Assembly (NCBI RefSeq): GCF_943913695.1
Contig: NZ_CALTZE010000031.1
Span: 1 to 29,378, forward strand
Direction: 5' to 3'
DNA length: 29,378 nucleotides
DNA from: an uncultured Marmoricola sp.
Lineage (GTDB): Bacteria; Actinomycetota; Actinomycetes; Propionibacteriales; Nocardioidaceae
The translations under genes and the position numbers were made by a program. Positions 22,367 to 29,378 of this stretch are shown piece after piece (the stretch's first letter is position 1; each line of letters begins with the position of its first letter). The notes below the pieces were generated by a model that saw only the letters and a list, made by a program, of their open reading frames with translations, searched no databases and was not told the DNA's origin.

Positions 22367-23005
22367 TCAGCCGCGGCGGACCTTCGGGGACCAGCGCGTC
22401 CCCAGGCTCGCCACGGTGCCACCGGTGCGGGTGAGGTCGTCGAGGAACACCTCGACCGTCGAGGTGTCCTCGAAGAGCCCGCGCATCCACAGGCCCAGCC
22501 CGCGCACCTGCACCGACTGGGGCGAGCCGACGCAGCGGCGCGGCATCGAGACAGTGACGGTCTTGGTGCCGTAGTCGAGACGGTGGCGCACCGCGCGGGG
22601 GCACACGGTCCTGCCGCCGGGCCTCGTCAGCTCGGTCTCGCCACGCGGAGCCAGCTGGCCCGCCATCAGCTCCAGGTCACGTCGCTGGCCATTGCTGCCG
22701 CGCAGCTGGAAGCTCCACGACGAGAGCTCGTTGGTGCGTCGCAGCTCGGCGTAGCGCACCGTGAGCTCGATGCGCTGTCGGGAGTGACGCAGCTGGGTCC
22801 AGAGCACGTCTCCGTTGGCCACCACCGAGGGGGCGAGGACGGGCATCTCGTCCTCGGGTGCGTCGAAGTCGATGGTCGTGGTCACGACGTCGCCCCGGGC
22901 ATCGGGGATCCGCTTGGTGGCGGCATGGGCAGGGCTCGAGACCAGGCTCGAGACCAGGGCGAGACCGAGGACGGTGGTGAGGGAGCGAACGAGCACACGC
23001 AGCAC
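22367..23005 (-). CDS. Secreted protein of unknown function
   Basis: A 212-residue protein with a Sec signal peptide (VLVRSLTTVLGLALVSSLVSSPAHA, cleavage after Ala28 at AHA). The mature part is predicted to be beta-rich (IPDARGDVVTTTIDFD, IELTVRYAELRR, WSFQLRGSNGQRRDLELM) with two cysteines that could pair (TVCPRA and RRCVGS). It resembles a family of small exported beta-sandwich proteins common in Nocardioides; I cannot name a domain. GTG 23005 is chosen for its AGGAG 6 bases upstream. It is convergent with the small gene before it. Confidence 0.78.
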   Translation of the reverse strand: MLRVLVRSLTTVLGLALVSSLVSSPAHAATKRIPDARGDVVTTTIDFDAPEDEMPVLAPSVVANGDVLWTQLRHSRQRIELTVRYAELRRTNELSSWSFQLRGSNGQRRDLELMAGQLAPRGETELTRPGGRTVCPRAVRHRLDYGTKTVTVSMPRRCVGSPQSVQVRGLGLWMRGLFEDTSTVEVFLDDLTRTGGTVASLGTRWSPKVRRG

Positions 23006-23129
23006 GAGGATCTCCTGGGGCGACGGTCGAGGTGCACGGTCTGCCCCCCGGATGACGTCGTGATCCAAGCACGTCCGTGCACCGTGTGTGCCGGTTTCGC
23101 ACGTCTTGGTGGGGGTGGGGCACTCAGCG

Positions 23130-23159
23130 CTGGCCCAGCGGCCCGCGGGCCGTGGCCAG
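23130..23159 (-). terminator. Hairpin after the kgd operon, probable terminator
   Basis: CTGGCC (23130-23135) pairs with GGCCAG (23154-23159), enclosing a GC-only palindrome GGCCCGCGGGCC (23140-23151). It lies 60 bases past the stop of the DUF6104-like gene. Confidence 0.5.
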
Positions 23160-23179
23160 ACTCGCCAGGCGCGTGTCGG

Positions 23180-23223
23180 GCCCGCGTCAGGCCCGCGTCA
23201 GGCCTGGGTCAGGCCTGGGTCAG
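23180..23223. repeat. 11-bp tandem repeat, four copies
   Basis: Two copies of GCCCGCGTCAG followed by two of GCCTGGGTCAG, head to tail. The last copy includes the stop codon of the DUF6104-like gene (23220-23222). Confidence 0.9.
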
Positions 23224-23417
23224 AGCAGCTCGGGGTCGTCGTCGGGGTCGTCGAGGCGGGCCAGCCAGGTGGCCAGCCGCTCGACGGCCGCCTCGTGCTC
23301 GGGGTGCACGTCGGTGAACTCCTGGAGCCGGTCGGCGAGCCAGGCGATCCCGACCTCCTCCTCGCCGCGCCGCGCCAGCAGCTCCTCGATGCCGCGGTCG
23401 GTGAAGTACACCGTCAC
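23220..23417 (-). CDS. DUF6104-like small protein
   Basis: A 65-residue acidic protein starting MTVYFTDRGIEELLARRGEEEV, with the core VGIAWLADRLQEFTDVHPEHE. I associate this with a short actinobacterial family (DUF6104) found next to kgd/sucA. The function is unknown. The GTG lies 12 bases past the kgd stop on the same strand, so the two are co-transcribed. The acidic tail (LDDPDDDPELL) ends in a tandem-repeat region. Confidence 0.82.
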   Translation of the reverse strand: MTVYFTDRGIEELLARRGEEEVGIAWLADRLQEFTDVHPEHEAAVERLATWLARLDDPDDDPELL

Positions 23418-23429
23418 CTCACCCGATGC

Positions 23430-26400
23430 TCAGTACTTGCGCTCAGCCTGCGAGCGCGGCTCGGCGAAGGCCTCGCCCAGCAGCGTCTTGAGCTCCTCCT
23501 GGTGGCGCTTGGCCTGCCCGACGGCGGGCGAGGTCGAGGCCGGCCGCGTCACGACCCGCACGGGCTGGTCGAGCGCGGGGAACATGTTGAGCCGCAGGTG
23601 GGGGGCCGGACCCATGTTGGCGGGCTCGTCCTGCACCCAGCGGACCGCCTGCAGGTGGGGGAAGCGCGCGAGCTCCTCGGCGACCTCCTCGGTGGGCCGC
23701 GGGTAGAGCTGCTCGAGACGCACGATGGCGGTCGTCAGGTCCTCGCCCTGCCGCTTGGCCCGCTCGACCATGAGGTCCCAGGTGATCCGGCCGCTGCACA
23801 GCAGCACCGTGTCGACCTTCTCGGGGTCGACCGTGCGGTCGCTGATCATCGGCTCGAAGGTGCCGGAGGTGAAGTCCTCGGGCTGCGAGGCCGCCTCCTT
23901 GCGGCGCAGCATCGACTTGGGCGTGAAGACCACCATCGGGCGGTGCCGCTGGCCCAGCGTGTGACGCCGCAGCAGGTGGAAGTAGCTGGCCGGGCTCGAC
24001 GGCTGCGCGACCACGAAGGCGTCGTCGGCCGCCATGGTCAAGAACCGCTCGATGCGCGCCGAGGAGTGGTCGGGACCCTGGCCCTCGTAGCCGTGGGGGA
24101 GCAGCAGCACGACACCCGACTGCTGGCCCCACTTGGTCTCACCGGCGGTGATGAACTCGTCGATGACCGTCTGCGCGCCGTTGACGAAGTCGCCGAACTG
24201 CGCCTCCCACGCGACCAGGGCGTCGGGCCGGGCCACGGAGTAGCCGTACTCGAAGCCGAGGGCGGCGTACTCGGAGAGCAGCGAGTCGTAGACGTAGAAC
24301 TTCGCCTGGTCCTCGGTGAGGTTGGACAGCGGCGTCCACTCCTGGGCGTTCTTGCGGTCGATGATGGTGGCGAAGCGACTCGCGAAGGTGCCGCGCCGCG
24401 AGTCCTGACCGGCCAGGCGCACCGTGCGCCCGTCCATCAGCAACGAGCCGAAGGCGAGGATCTCACCGGAGCCCCAGTCGATCGGCCCCTCCTTCATCGC
24501 CGCCGAGCGCTTCTGCAGCTGGGGCAGCACCTTGGGGTGCACGGTGAAGCCGTCGGGTGCGGAGACGTAGGCGTCGGCGATCCGCTTGAGCACCTCGACG
24601 GGGACGGCCGTGGTGTAGTCCTCGACGCTCTTCTCGGGGTAGTCGGGCACGGTGGTCCAGCCCTCGGGCGACGACGTCGCCTCGCGGACCTCGGTGAAGA
24701 CGCGCTCGAGCTGCTGCTGGTAGTCCTTGAGGACCTGCTCGGCCTCCTCCAGCGTGATGTCGCCGCGGCCGATGAGCGACTCGGTGTAGAGCTTGCGCAC
24801 CGAGCGCTTCTGCTCGATCAGGTCATACATCAGCGGCTGCGTGTAGGACGGGTCGTCGCCCTCGTTGTGCCCGCGCCGGCGGTAGCAGACCAGGTCGATC
24901 ACGACGTCCTTGTTGAAGGCCTGGCGATACTCGAAGGCCAGCCGGGCCACGCGGATGCAGGCCTCGGGGTCGTCGGCGTTGACGTGGAAGATCGGCGCCT
25001 GCACCATCCGGGCGACGTCGGTGCAGTAGAGCGACGAGCGCGACGCGGCCGGCGAGGTGGTGAAGCCGACCTGGTTGTTGACCACCACGTGCACCGTGCC
25101 GCCGGTGCGGTAGCCGCGCAGCTGGCTGAGGTTGAGCGTCTCGGCCACCACGCCCTGGCCGGCGAAGGCCGCGTCGCCGTGCACGAGCAGGGGCAGGACC
25201 GGGAAGGCCTCGCCCTGGTTGAGCATGTCCTGCTTGGCCCGGGCGATGCCCTCGAGCACCGGGTCGACCGCCTCGAGGTGGGAGGGGTTGGCCGCCACGG
25301 AGACCTTGACCCGGTCGCCGGCGTCACTGACGAACTCGCCCTCGGCGCCGAGGTGGTACTTCACGTCGCCGGAGCCCTGCACCGTGCGGGGGTCGATGTT
25401 GCCCTCGAACTCGCGGAAGATCTGGCTGTAGCTCTTGCCGACGATGTTGGCCAGCACGTTGAGCCGACCGCGGTGGGCCATGCCGATGGTGACCTCGTCG
25501 AGGCCCTGCTCGGCCGCGGCCTCGCAGATCTCGTCGAGCAGCGCGACCGTGGTCTCGCCGCCCTCGAGGCTGAAGCGCTTCTGCCCGACGAACTTGGTCT
25601 GCAGGAAGGTCTCGAAGGCCTCGGCCTGGTTGAGCTTGAGCAGGATCCGCAGCTGCTCCTCGCGGGGCGGCTTGCGGTGCGGCTGCTCGACCCGCTCCTG
25701 GATCCAGCGGCGCTGCTCGGGGTCCTGGATGTGCATGTACTCGATGCCGACGGTGCGGCAGTAGGAGTCGCGCAGGATGCCCAGGATCGAGCGCATCTTC
25801 ATGAAGCGGCGCTCGCCGCCGAAGGAGCCGGTCGCGAACTCGCGGTCGAGGTCCCACAGCGTCAGCCCGTGGCTCTCGACCTCGAGGTCGGGGTGGCTGC
25901 GCTGCTTGTACTCCAGCGGGTCGGTGTCGGCCATCATGTGGCCGCGCACGCGGTAGGCGTGGATCAGCTCCAGGATGCGGGCCTGCTTGCTGATCTCGTC
26001 GTCGTGGTTGGCCGAGATGTCGCTGGACCAGCGGATCGGCTCGTAGGGGATGCGCAGGGCCCGGAAGATCTCGTCGTAGAAGCCCTCCTCGCCGAGGAGC
26101 AGCTGGTGCATCCGGCGCAGGAACTCCCCGCTCTGCGCGCCCTGGATCACCCGGTGGTCGTAGGTGGAGGTCAGCGTCATGATCTTGCTGATCGCGTTGC
26201 GGGTCAGGGTCTCCTCCGAGGCACCCTGGAACTCCGGGGGGTACTCCATCGAGCCGACCCCGAGGATCGCGCCCTGGCCCTTCATCAGCCGCGGCACCGA
26301 GTGGTTGGTGCCGATCGTGCCGGGGTTGGTCAGGCTGATCGAGGTGCCCTGGAAGTCGGCGACGGTCAGCTTGCCGCCGCGCGCCTTGCGGATCAGCTCC

Positions 26401-27239
26401 TCGTAGGCCGTCCAGAACTGCGCGAAGTCCATCTGCTCGGCGGCCTTGATGCTCGGCACGAGCAGCTGGCGGGTGCCGTCGTCCTTGGGCAGGTCGATGG
26501 CCAGGCCGAGGTTGATGTGGGCCGGGGTGATGAGGTGGGGCTTGCCGTCGACGGTGTCGAAGCCGACATTCATCTCCGGCATCGACTTCAGCGCCTTGAC
26601 CAGCGCGTAGCCGATCAGGTGGGTGAAGGAGACCTTGCCGCCGCGGGCGCGGGCGAGGTGGTTGTTGATGACGATGCGGTTGTCCCACAGCAGCTTGACC
26701 GGCACGGTGCGCACGCTGGTCGCGGTGGGGACCGTGAGGCTGGCGTCCATGTTGGCCGCGGTGCGGGCCGGCGCACCCCGCAGCACCGTCAGCGTCGGCT
26801 CGGCCGGCTTCTCCGGGGCCTGTTCGCCCTCACCGGAGTCGGTGGTCTTGGAGGTGCCCTTGGACGAGCCGGTGGACGACGACTTCGCCTTCGAGGTCGC
26901 GTCGGCCTGCTTCTTCTCCGGCTGCTTGTTCTCCGGCTGCTTGTCGGCCGGCTTCTTCTCGGCCGACTTCTCGGCGGTCTTCTCAGCCGGCTTCTCGGCG
27001 GTCTTCGTGCCGGCGGCCTGGGTGGATGAGGTCTTCACAGCGGCCTTCTCGGCGGTCTCGGTCGTGCCGGCGGAGGAGCCGTTGCCACTGCCGGACGCGG
27101 CGCCGTCCTGGTCGAAGAAGTCCCACCACACCTTGTCGACGCTGTGAGGGTCGCGGCGGTAGCGCTCGTACATCTCCTCGACGAGCCACTCGTTGGCTCC
27201 GAACCCGGACGGGGCGGTGTCTTGGGATGAGTCGGGCAC
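23430..27239 (-). CDS. kgd: Multifunctional 2-oxoglutarate metabolism enzyme Kgd (OdhA type, E1 with E2 core domain)
   Basis: A 1269-residue enzyme joining an E2-type acyltransferase domain to a full E1 2-oxoglutarate dehydrogenase/decarboxylase, as in corynebacterial OdhA and mycobacterial Kgd. The N terminus (FGANEWLVEEMYERYRRDP) is the conserved E1 helix. A Lys/Glu/Pro/Ser-rich linker of about 100 residues follows. The E2 domain ends with TYDHRVIQGAQSGEF (catalytic His). The E1 part contains GMAHRGRLNVLANI and the ThDP motif GDAAFAGQGVVAET followed by NN. There is no lipoyl domain. It works in the TCA cycle with a separate lipoyl protein. GTG 27239 is preferred to the in-frame GTG 27278, which lies only 4 bases after a probable -10 (TAGCCT). 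Confidence 0.96.
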   Translation of the reverse strand: MPDSSQDTAPSGFGANEWLVEEMYERYRRDPHSVDKVWWDFFDQDGAASGSGNGSSAGTTETAEKAAVKTSSTQAAGTKTAEKPAEKTAEKSAEKKPADKQPENKQPEKKQADATSKAKSSSTGSSKGTSKTTDSGEGEQAPEKPAEPTLTVLRGAPARTAANMDASLTVPTATSVRTVPVKLLWDNRIVINNHLARARGGKVSFTHLIGYALVKALKSMPEMNVGFDTVDGKPHLITPAHINLGLAIDLPKDDGTRQLLVPSIKAAEQMDFAQFWTAYEELIRKARGGKLTVADFQGTSISLTNPGTIGTNHSVPRLMKGQGAILGVGSMEYPPEFQGASEETLTRNAISKIMTLTSTYDHRVIQGAQSGEFLRRMHQLLLGEEGFYDEIFRALRIPYEPIRWSSDISANHDDEISKQARILELIHAYRVRGHMMADTDPLEYKQRSHPDLEVESHGLTLWDLDREFATGSFGGERRFMKMRSILGILRDSYCRTVGIEYMHIQDPEQRRWIQERVEQPHRKPPREEQLRILLKLNQAEAFETFLQTKFVGQKRFSLEGGETTVALLDEICEAAAEQGLDEVTIGMAHRGRLNVLANIVGKSYSQIFREFEGNIDPRTVQGSGDVKYHLGAEGEFVSDAGDRVKVSVAANPSHLEAVDPVLEGIARAKQDMLNQGEAFPVLPLLVHGDAAFAGQGVVAETLNLSQLRGYRTGGTVHVVVNNQVGFTTSPAASRSSLYCTDVARMVQAPIFHVNADDPEACIRVARLAFEYRQAFNKDVVIDLVCYRRRGHNEGDDPSYTQPLMYDLIEQKRSVRKLYTESLIGRGDITLEEAEQVLKDYQQQLERVFTEVREATSSPEGWTTVPDYPEKSVEDYTTAVPVEVLKRIADAYVSAPDGFTVHPKVLPQLQKRSAAMKEGPIDWGSGEILAFGSLLMDGRTVRLAGQDSRRGTFASRFATIIDRKNAQEWTPLSNLTEDQAKFYVYDSLLSEYAALGFEYGYSVARPDALVAWEAQFGDFVNGAQTVIDEFITAGETKWGQQSGVVLLLPHGYEGQGPDHSSARIERFLTMAADDAFVVAQPSSPASYFHLLRRHTLGQRHRPMVVFTPKSMLRRKEAASQPEDFTSGTFEPMISDRTVDPEKVDTVLLCSGRITWDLMVERAKRQGEDLTTAIVRLEQLYPRPTEEVAEELARFPHLQAVRWVQDEPANMGPAPHLRLNMFPALDQPVRVVTRPASTSPAVGQAKRHQEELKTLLGEAFAEPRSQAERKY

Positions 27240-27375
27240 AGCTCGTTTCGCCTCTTCCAGCGTGGGGTGGGGGACCACGTCAAGGCTAGTCCCCCGGCCG
27301 CGAGTCGGGGGAGCAGGTGCGCTACTCGCGGGTCGTCGAGGGGTCGACGTACGGCGTTGGAGCGGGTGACGTGAT

Positions 27376-27393
27376 TAGAAACGGACATTTCTA
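27376..27393. promoter_or_regulatory. Inverted repeat TAGAAA-N6-TTTCTA in the kgd/CAP intergenic region
   Basis: Perfect 6-bp arms with a 6-base spacer, in an unusually AT-rich stretch 83 bases before the first CAP gene. A further AGAA at 27397-27400 makes three alternating half-sites. It is a candidate regulator site for either the CAP genes or kgd. Confidence 0.45.
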
Positions 27394-27475
27394 CCCAGAA
27401 GGGGTGCGCATTAGGTCCGTATATGCCACTGTTGTCCTATTCCACCCGCGGGGGCAGAAAGAAGGAGACAGCACC

Positions 27476-27997
27476 ATGCGGACCACCATCGCACCCGAGA
27501 CCGGCCGCGTCGGTCTGCGTCGCGTCATCGTCACCCTGCTCGCCACGCTCACGGCCCTGGCCGGCATGGCGATCCCCGCCACCATCGCGGCGGCCCCCGC
27601 CCACGCCGGCTCGAGCCGGGCGATGCCCGCGGACTTCGACACCCAGGTCATCTACTGGACCAACGTGGAGCGCAAGAAGCGCGGCCTGCGCCCCCTCGTC
27701 GCGCACAGCTGCGTCGACCGCTTCGCCAGCCGCCACACCAACCGGCTCGCGGTCGGCGACCGCTTCTACCACCAGGCCCTGCGCCCCGTGCTCCGTCAGT
27801 GCAAGATGCGGACCGCCGGTGAGAACCTCGCCTACCGCTCGCCCAGCCTCAGCCCGCGCGAGGTCGTGACCATGTGGATGAAGTCGCCCGGCCACCGCTC
27901 CAACCTGCTCGCCAAGAAGTACCGCTTCATCGGCGTGGACGCCTACCAGTCCAGCAAGACGGGCCGGATCTACGCCGGCCAGGTCTTCGGCGGCTGA
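27476..27997 (+). CDS. Secreted CAP-domain (SCP/PR1-like) protein, copy 1
   Basis: A 173-residue exported protein. The signal peptide runs to about Ala44 (APAHA|GSS). The CAP domain then begins QVIYWTNVERKKRGLRPL and holds RTAGENLAYRS (conserved Glu), MWMKSPGHRSNLL (conserved His) and the final YAGQVFGG. Two cysteines (CVDRF and RQCKM) probably form a disulfide. Bacterial CAP proteins of this YkwD type are secreted, and their functions are mostly unknown. AAGGAG precedes the ATG by 8 bases. Confidence 0.93.
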   Translation: MRTTIAPETGRVGLRRVIVTLLATLTALAGMAIPATIAAAPAHAGSSRAMPADFDTQVIYWTNVERKKRGLRPLVAHSCVDRFASRHTNRLAVGDRFYHQALRPVLRQCKMRTAGENLAYRSPSLSPREVVTMWMKSPGHRSNLLAKKYRFIGVDAYQSSKTGRIYAGQVFGG

Positions 27998-28031
27998 GCG
28001 GCCCCCGACACCGGCCCGCCCCGACCGCACC

Positions 28032-28068
28032 CCGAGGTCCCGACGCCCCCAGGGCGCCGGGACCTCGG
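28032..28068 (+). terminator. Hairpin terminator after the first CAP gene
   Basis: A perfect 11-bp stem, CCGAGGTCCCG (28032-28042) with its complement at 28058-28068, around a GC-rich loop that can pair further (GCCC/GGGC). It lies 35 bases past the stop. Confidence 0.75.
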
Positions 28069-28316
28069 TGCGTCCGCGGGTCCGCGCCGAGACGCCCGGT
28101 CGGTCCCGGCGGCGGTCCCCGAGGCGGCCCGGAGGCGGCCCGGAGGCGGCCCCGGTGTCTCGCGCCCGAGCGGCGTACGTCAGGGTGCTGGACGGCGCGC
28201 GTGCGCCACGCCGCGCCGGGGGACGGCGCCGTCGACGGGCAGGAGGACGCACCACACGACACCGAAGTGCCAGGGATCTCATGCGGGGGGACCGACTTTC
28301 AGGAGCCGCAGGAACC
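28069..28316. other. Intergenic region between the CAP genes
   Basis: With the terminator before it, this makes a gene-free stretch of 319 bases between the two CAP genes. It is almost entirely G+C and contains a threefold 11-bp tandem repeat (28121-28153), but I find no convincing gene, RNA or -10 element except a weak TACGTC-type sequence near 28175. The ribosome binding site for the second CAP gene (AGGAG and AGGA) is at its end. Confidence 0.5.
28121..28153. repeat. 11-bp tandem repeat, three copies
   Basis: GAGGCGGCCCG repeated three times (the last base of the third copy is C), upstream of the second CAP gene. Confidence 0.85.
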
Positions 28317-28856
28317 ATGTCCACCTTCGTCGTCACCGCCGGTCGTCGCGCCGGTGCCCGCCTCGTGAGGCTCGCGACCCTCGTGACCGCCGCCGCCGTC
28401 CTCACCGGCACCGCGCTGACCGTCACCACCGTCACCACTGTCAGCACCGCCGCGCCGGCCCAGGCCGCCTCCGGTGCCCGCTCGGTGGGCTCGAGCTTCG
28501 ATGCTCAAGTGCTGCGCTGGACCAACGTGGAGCGCACCAAGCGCGGGCTGCGCCCGCTACGCGCCGCCACCTGCTCGCAGCGCTTCGCCACCGCGCACAC
28601 CAAGCGCATGGCCGCCCGCAACCGCCTCTTCCACCAGCCGATGCGCCCGGTGATGCGCGCCTGCCAGGGCCGCACCGCGGGCGAGAACGTCGCCTACGGC
28701 GGCCGCTCGCTCGGCGCCCGCCAGGTCGTGCGGATGTGGATGGGCTCCCGCGGCCACCGCGCCAACATCCTGGCCAAGAAGTACCGCCACCTCGCCGTCG
28801 ACGCCTGGCGCTCCCCTGGTGGCCGCGTCTACGTCGGCCAGGTGTTCGGCGGCTAG
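28317..28856 (+). CDS. Secreted CAP-domain (SCP/PR1-like) protein, copy 2
   Basis: A 179-residue paralogue of the preceding gene. A signal peptide with a Thr/Val-rich core runs to about Ala50 (APAQA|ASG). The CAP domain is clearly homologous, sharing WTNVER-KRGLRPL, RTAGEN-AY, GHR-N-LAKKYR and YVGQVFGG-type endings, and the two cysteines are kept (TCSQR and RACQG). Signal peptides and intergenic DNA have diverged, so the duplication is not recent. ATG 28317 is preferred to ATG 28281, with AGGA and AGGAG just upstream and the basic N terminus typical of a signal peptide. Confidence 0.92.
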   Translation: MSTFVVTAGRRAGARLVRLATLVTAAAVLTGTALTVTTVTTVSTAAPAQAASGARSVGSSFDAQVLRWTNVERTKRGLRPLRAATCSQRFATAHTKRMAARNRLFHQPMRPVMRACQGRTAGENVAYGGRSLGARQVVRMWMGSRGHRANILAKKYRHLAVDAWRSPGGRVYVGQVFGG

Positions 28857-28876
28857 CTGGGTGGTCCGCACGTCCC

Positions 28877-29100
28877 ATGTAACGCGGGGTTATTGCATGT
28901 GAACAAGCCCTGTCCGGGCCGCTGCGCGCAACAGCACCGCACCAGTTGCGGTGCGGTGACAGCGCCGCTCCATGACGCCGTACGACGTCCGGCCGCCCCT
29001 GCCCAGGGCGGAGGCGGCGTACGGCGCCATGTGGTGCGGTGGTGTGCACGCGACACGCCGGGCACAGCCCTTCTCCACATGCACTAACCCCGCGTTACAT
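28877..29100. repeat. 224-bp imperfect palindrome with 25-bp terminal inverted repeats
   Basis: The outer arms (28877-28901 and 29076-29100) agree at 24 of 25 positions, starting ATGTAACGCGGGGTTA. Similarity between the halves continues inward with gaps. It includes a GCCGTACG/CGTACGGC pair around 28977-29026 and, in the left half only, an extra hairpin (28935-28958, 9-bp stem). No gene is evident; the short reading frames here are by-products of the palindrome. It fills most of the 359 bases between the second CAP gene and the tRNA. It could be a non-autonomous mobile element (MITE-like) or a dispersed palindromic repeat. No target-site duplication is obvious. Confidence 0.75.
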
Positions 29101-29168
29101 AGGGATTCTGGCGGCGCGGGCATGCGCCTCGACGGGCCCCGCCAACCCCCACGCGACCGGGCAGACGA

Positions 29169-29201
29169 ACGGCCCGGGCCACGCGTGGTGGTCCGGGCCG
29201 T
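29169..29201 (-). terminator. Terminator of tRNA-Arg
   Basis: ACGGCCCGG (29169-29177) pairs with CCGGGCCGT (29193-29201), with four more pairs inside after one mismatch. It lies 15 bases past the tRNA 3' end. Confidence 0.75.
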
Positions 29202-29215
29202 GCGAGGTCGGCGAG

Positions 29216-29288
29216 CGCCTCCGGCAGGATTCGAACCTGCGACACCTGGTACCGGAAACCAGTGCTCTATCCCCTGAGCTACGGAGGC
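29216..29288 (-). tRNA. tRNA-Arg, anticodon CCG
   Basis: A complete cloverleaf: acceptor stem GCCTCCG/CGGAGGC (7 bp), D arm GCTC...GAGC, anticodon stem CTGGT/ACCAG with loop TTCCGGT (anticodon CCG, reading CGG), T arm GCAGG-TTCGAAT-CCTGC. The discriminator base is G (position 29216) and CCA is not encoded. CGG is a common Arg codon in this GC-rich genome. Confidence 0.97.
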
Positions 29289-29323
29289 CGGTGGTGCCGG
29301 CCACGGCCTGAGCCGCGGCGACG

Positions 29324-29329
29324 AGGTTA
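29324..29329 (-). promoter_or_regulatory. -10 element of tRNA-Arg
   Basis: TAACCT on the minus strand, 35 bases upstream of the tRNA 5' end. Confidence 0.45.
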
Positions 29330-29337
29330 CCCCAGTC

Positions 29338-29368
29338 GCCGGTCCGGCCGGGCATCGGCCGGACCGGC
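29338..29368. terminator. Strong hairpin at the window edge
   Basis: GCCGGTCCGGCC (29338-29349) and its complement (29357-29368) around a 7-base loop. It is probably the terminator of a gene beyond the right end of the window. Confidence 0.65.
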
Positions 29369-29378
29369 GGCTGGGCCC

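Noticed and set aside
23088..27029. A 1313-codon open frame on the plus strand
   Set aside because: It is the antisense shadow of kgd; its Leu/Val/Gly/Asp/His composition is what a GC-rich gene gives on the opposite strand.
28853..29123. Several 64-77 codon frames on both strands
   Set aside because: They lie inside the 224-bp palindrome and read similarly from both strands because of the inverted repeat; no ribosome binding site or domain.
1..29378. CRISPR arrays, insertion sequences, prophage or integrase genes, toxin-antitoxin pairs
   Set aside because: No regularly spaced repeats, transposase or integrase motifs or short toxin-antitoxin pairs were seen; the tandem repeats are 8-12 bp without spacers.

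Overview
The window is very GC-rich and densely coded, with actinobacterial hallmarks: WhiB1, a SigR/RsrA pair, nickel superoxide dismutase with its SodX protease, the fused 2-oxoglutarate enzyme Kgd, PdtaS, and the 24-residue ribosomal protein bL37. Gene content and style fit the order Propionibacteriales, probably Nocardioides or a close relative; this placement is inference, as no 16S gene is present. The first 11 kb resembles the Mycobacterium tuberculosis block Rv3217c-Rv3230c (membrane protein, whiB1, pdtaS, rsrA, sigH, SRAP protein, aroA, RsgA, and the reductase/desA3 pair), here rearranged and interspersed with other genes.

Layout. 1-2130 (minus): 5' part of rsgA, aroA, a DoxX-like protein. 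2268-6016 (plus): SRAP protein, an alpha/beta hydrolase, sigR-rsrA, bL37, a DUF6882-like protein and a thioesterase-fold protein. 6043-8233 (minus): a GNAT acetyltransferase and an acetolactate-synthase-like ThDP enzyme. 8289-12461: pdtaS (plus), whiB1 (minus), a small membrane protein (plus), then a SigB/SigF-type sigma factor with its RsbW-like kinase and sodN (minus). 12573-17655 (plus): sodX, malic enzyme, a quinone-oxidoreductase-like protein, an SDR, a possible tiny membrane protein and a DHA2-type MFS exporter. 17668-19627 (minus): a TetR regulator and an amidohydrolase. 19743-22359 (plus): ferredoxin reductase, desA3-like desaturase and a small protein. 22367-27239 (minus): a secreted protein, a DUF6104-like protein and kgd. 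27476-28856 (plus): two tandem secreted CAP-domain proteins. The end holds a long imperfect palindrome and tRNA-Arg(CCG).

Regulation is the richest layer. An exact SigR-type promoter (GGAAT-N18-GTT) precedes sigR, followed by a perfect ribosome binding site and an in-frame GTG giving a 39-residue N-terminal extension. A second promoter sits right before the normal ATG. This matches the Streptomyces sigma-R/sigma-R-prime feedback design. A second exact SigR-type promoter lies before the MFS exporter, tying it to thiol stress. Two CRP-type sites flank the probable whiB1 promoter. A 24-bp operator overlaps the probable promoter of the reductase/desaturase operon. At least ten genes have a TAnnnT-like -10 element ending 6 to 8 bases before the start codon, indicating widespread leaderless transcripts.

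I saw no insertion sequence, phage module, CRISPR array or toxin-antitoxin pair. Most of the window is core chromosome. The least explained part is the 224-bp palindrome beside the tRNA.
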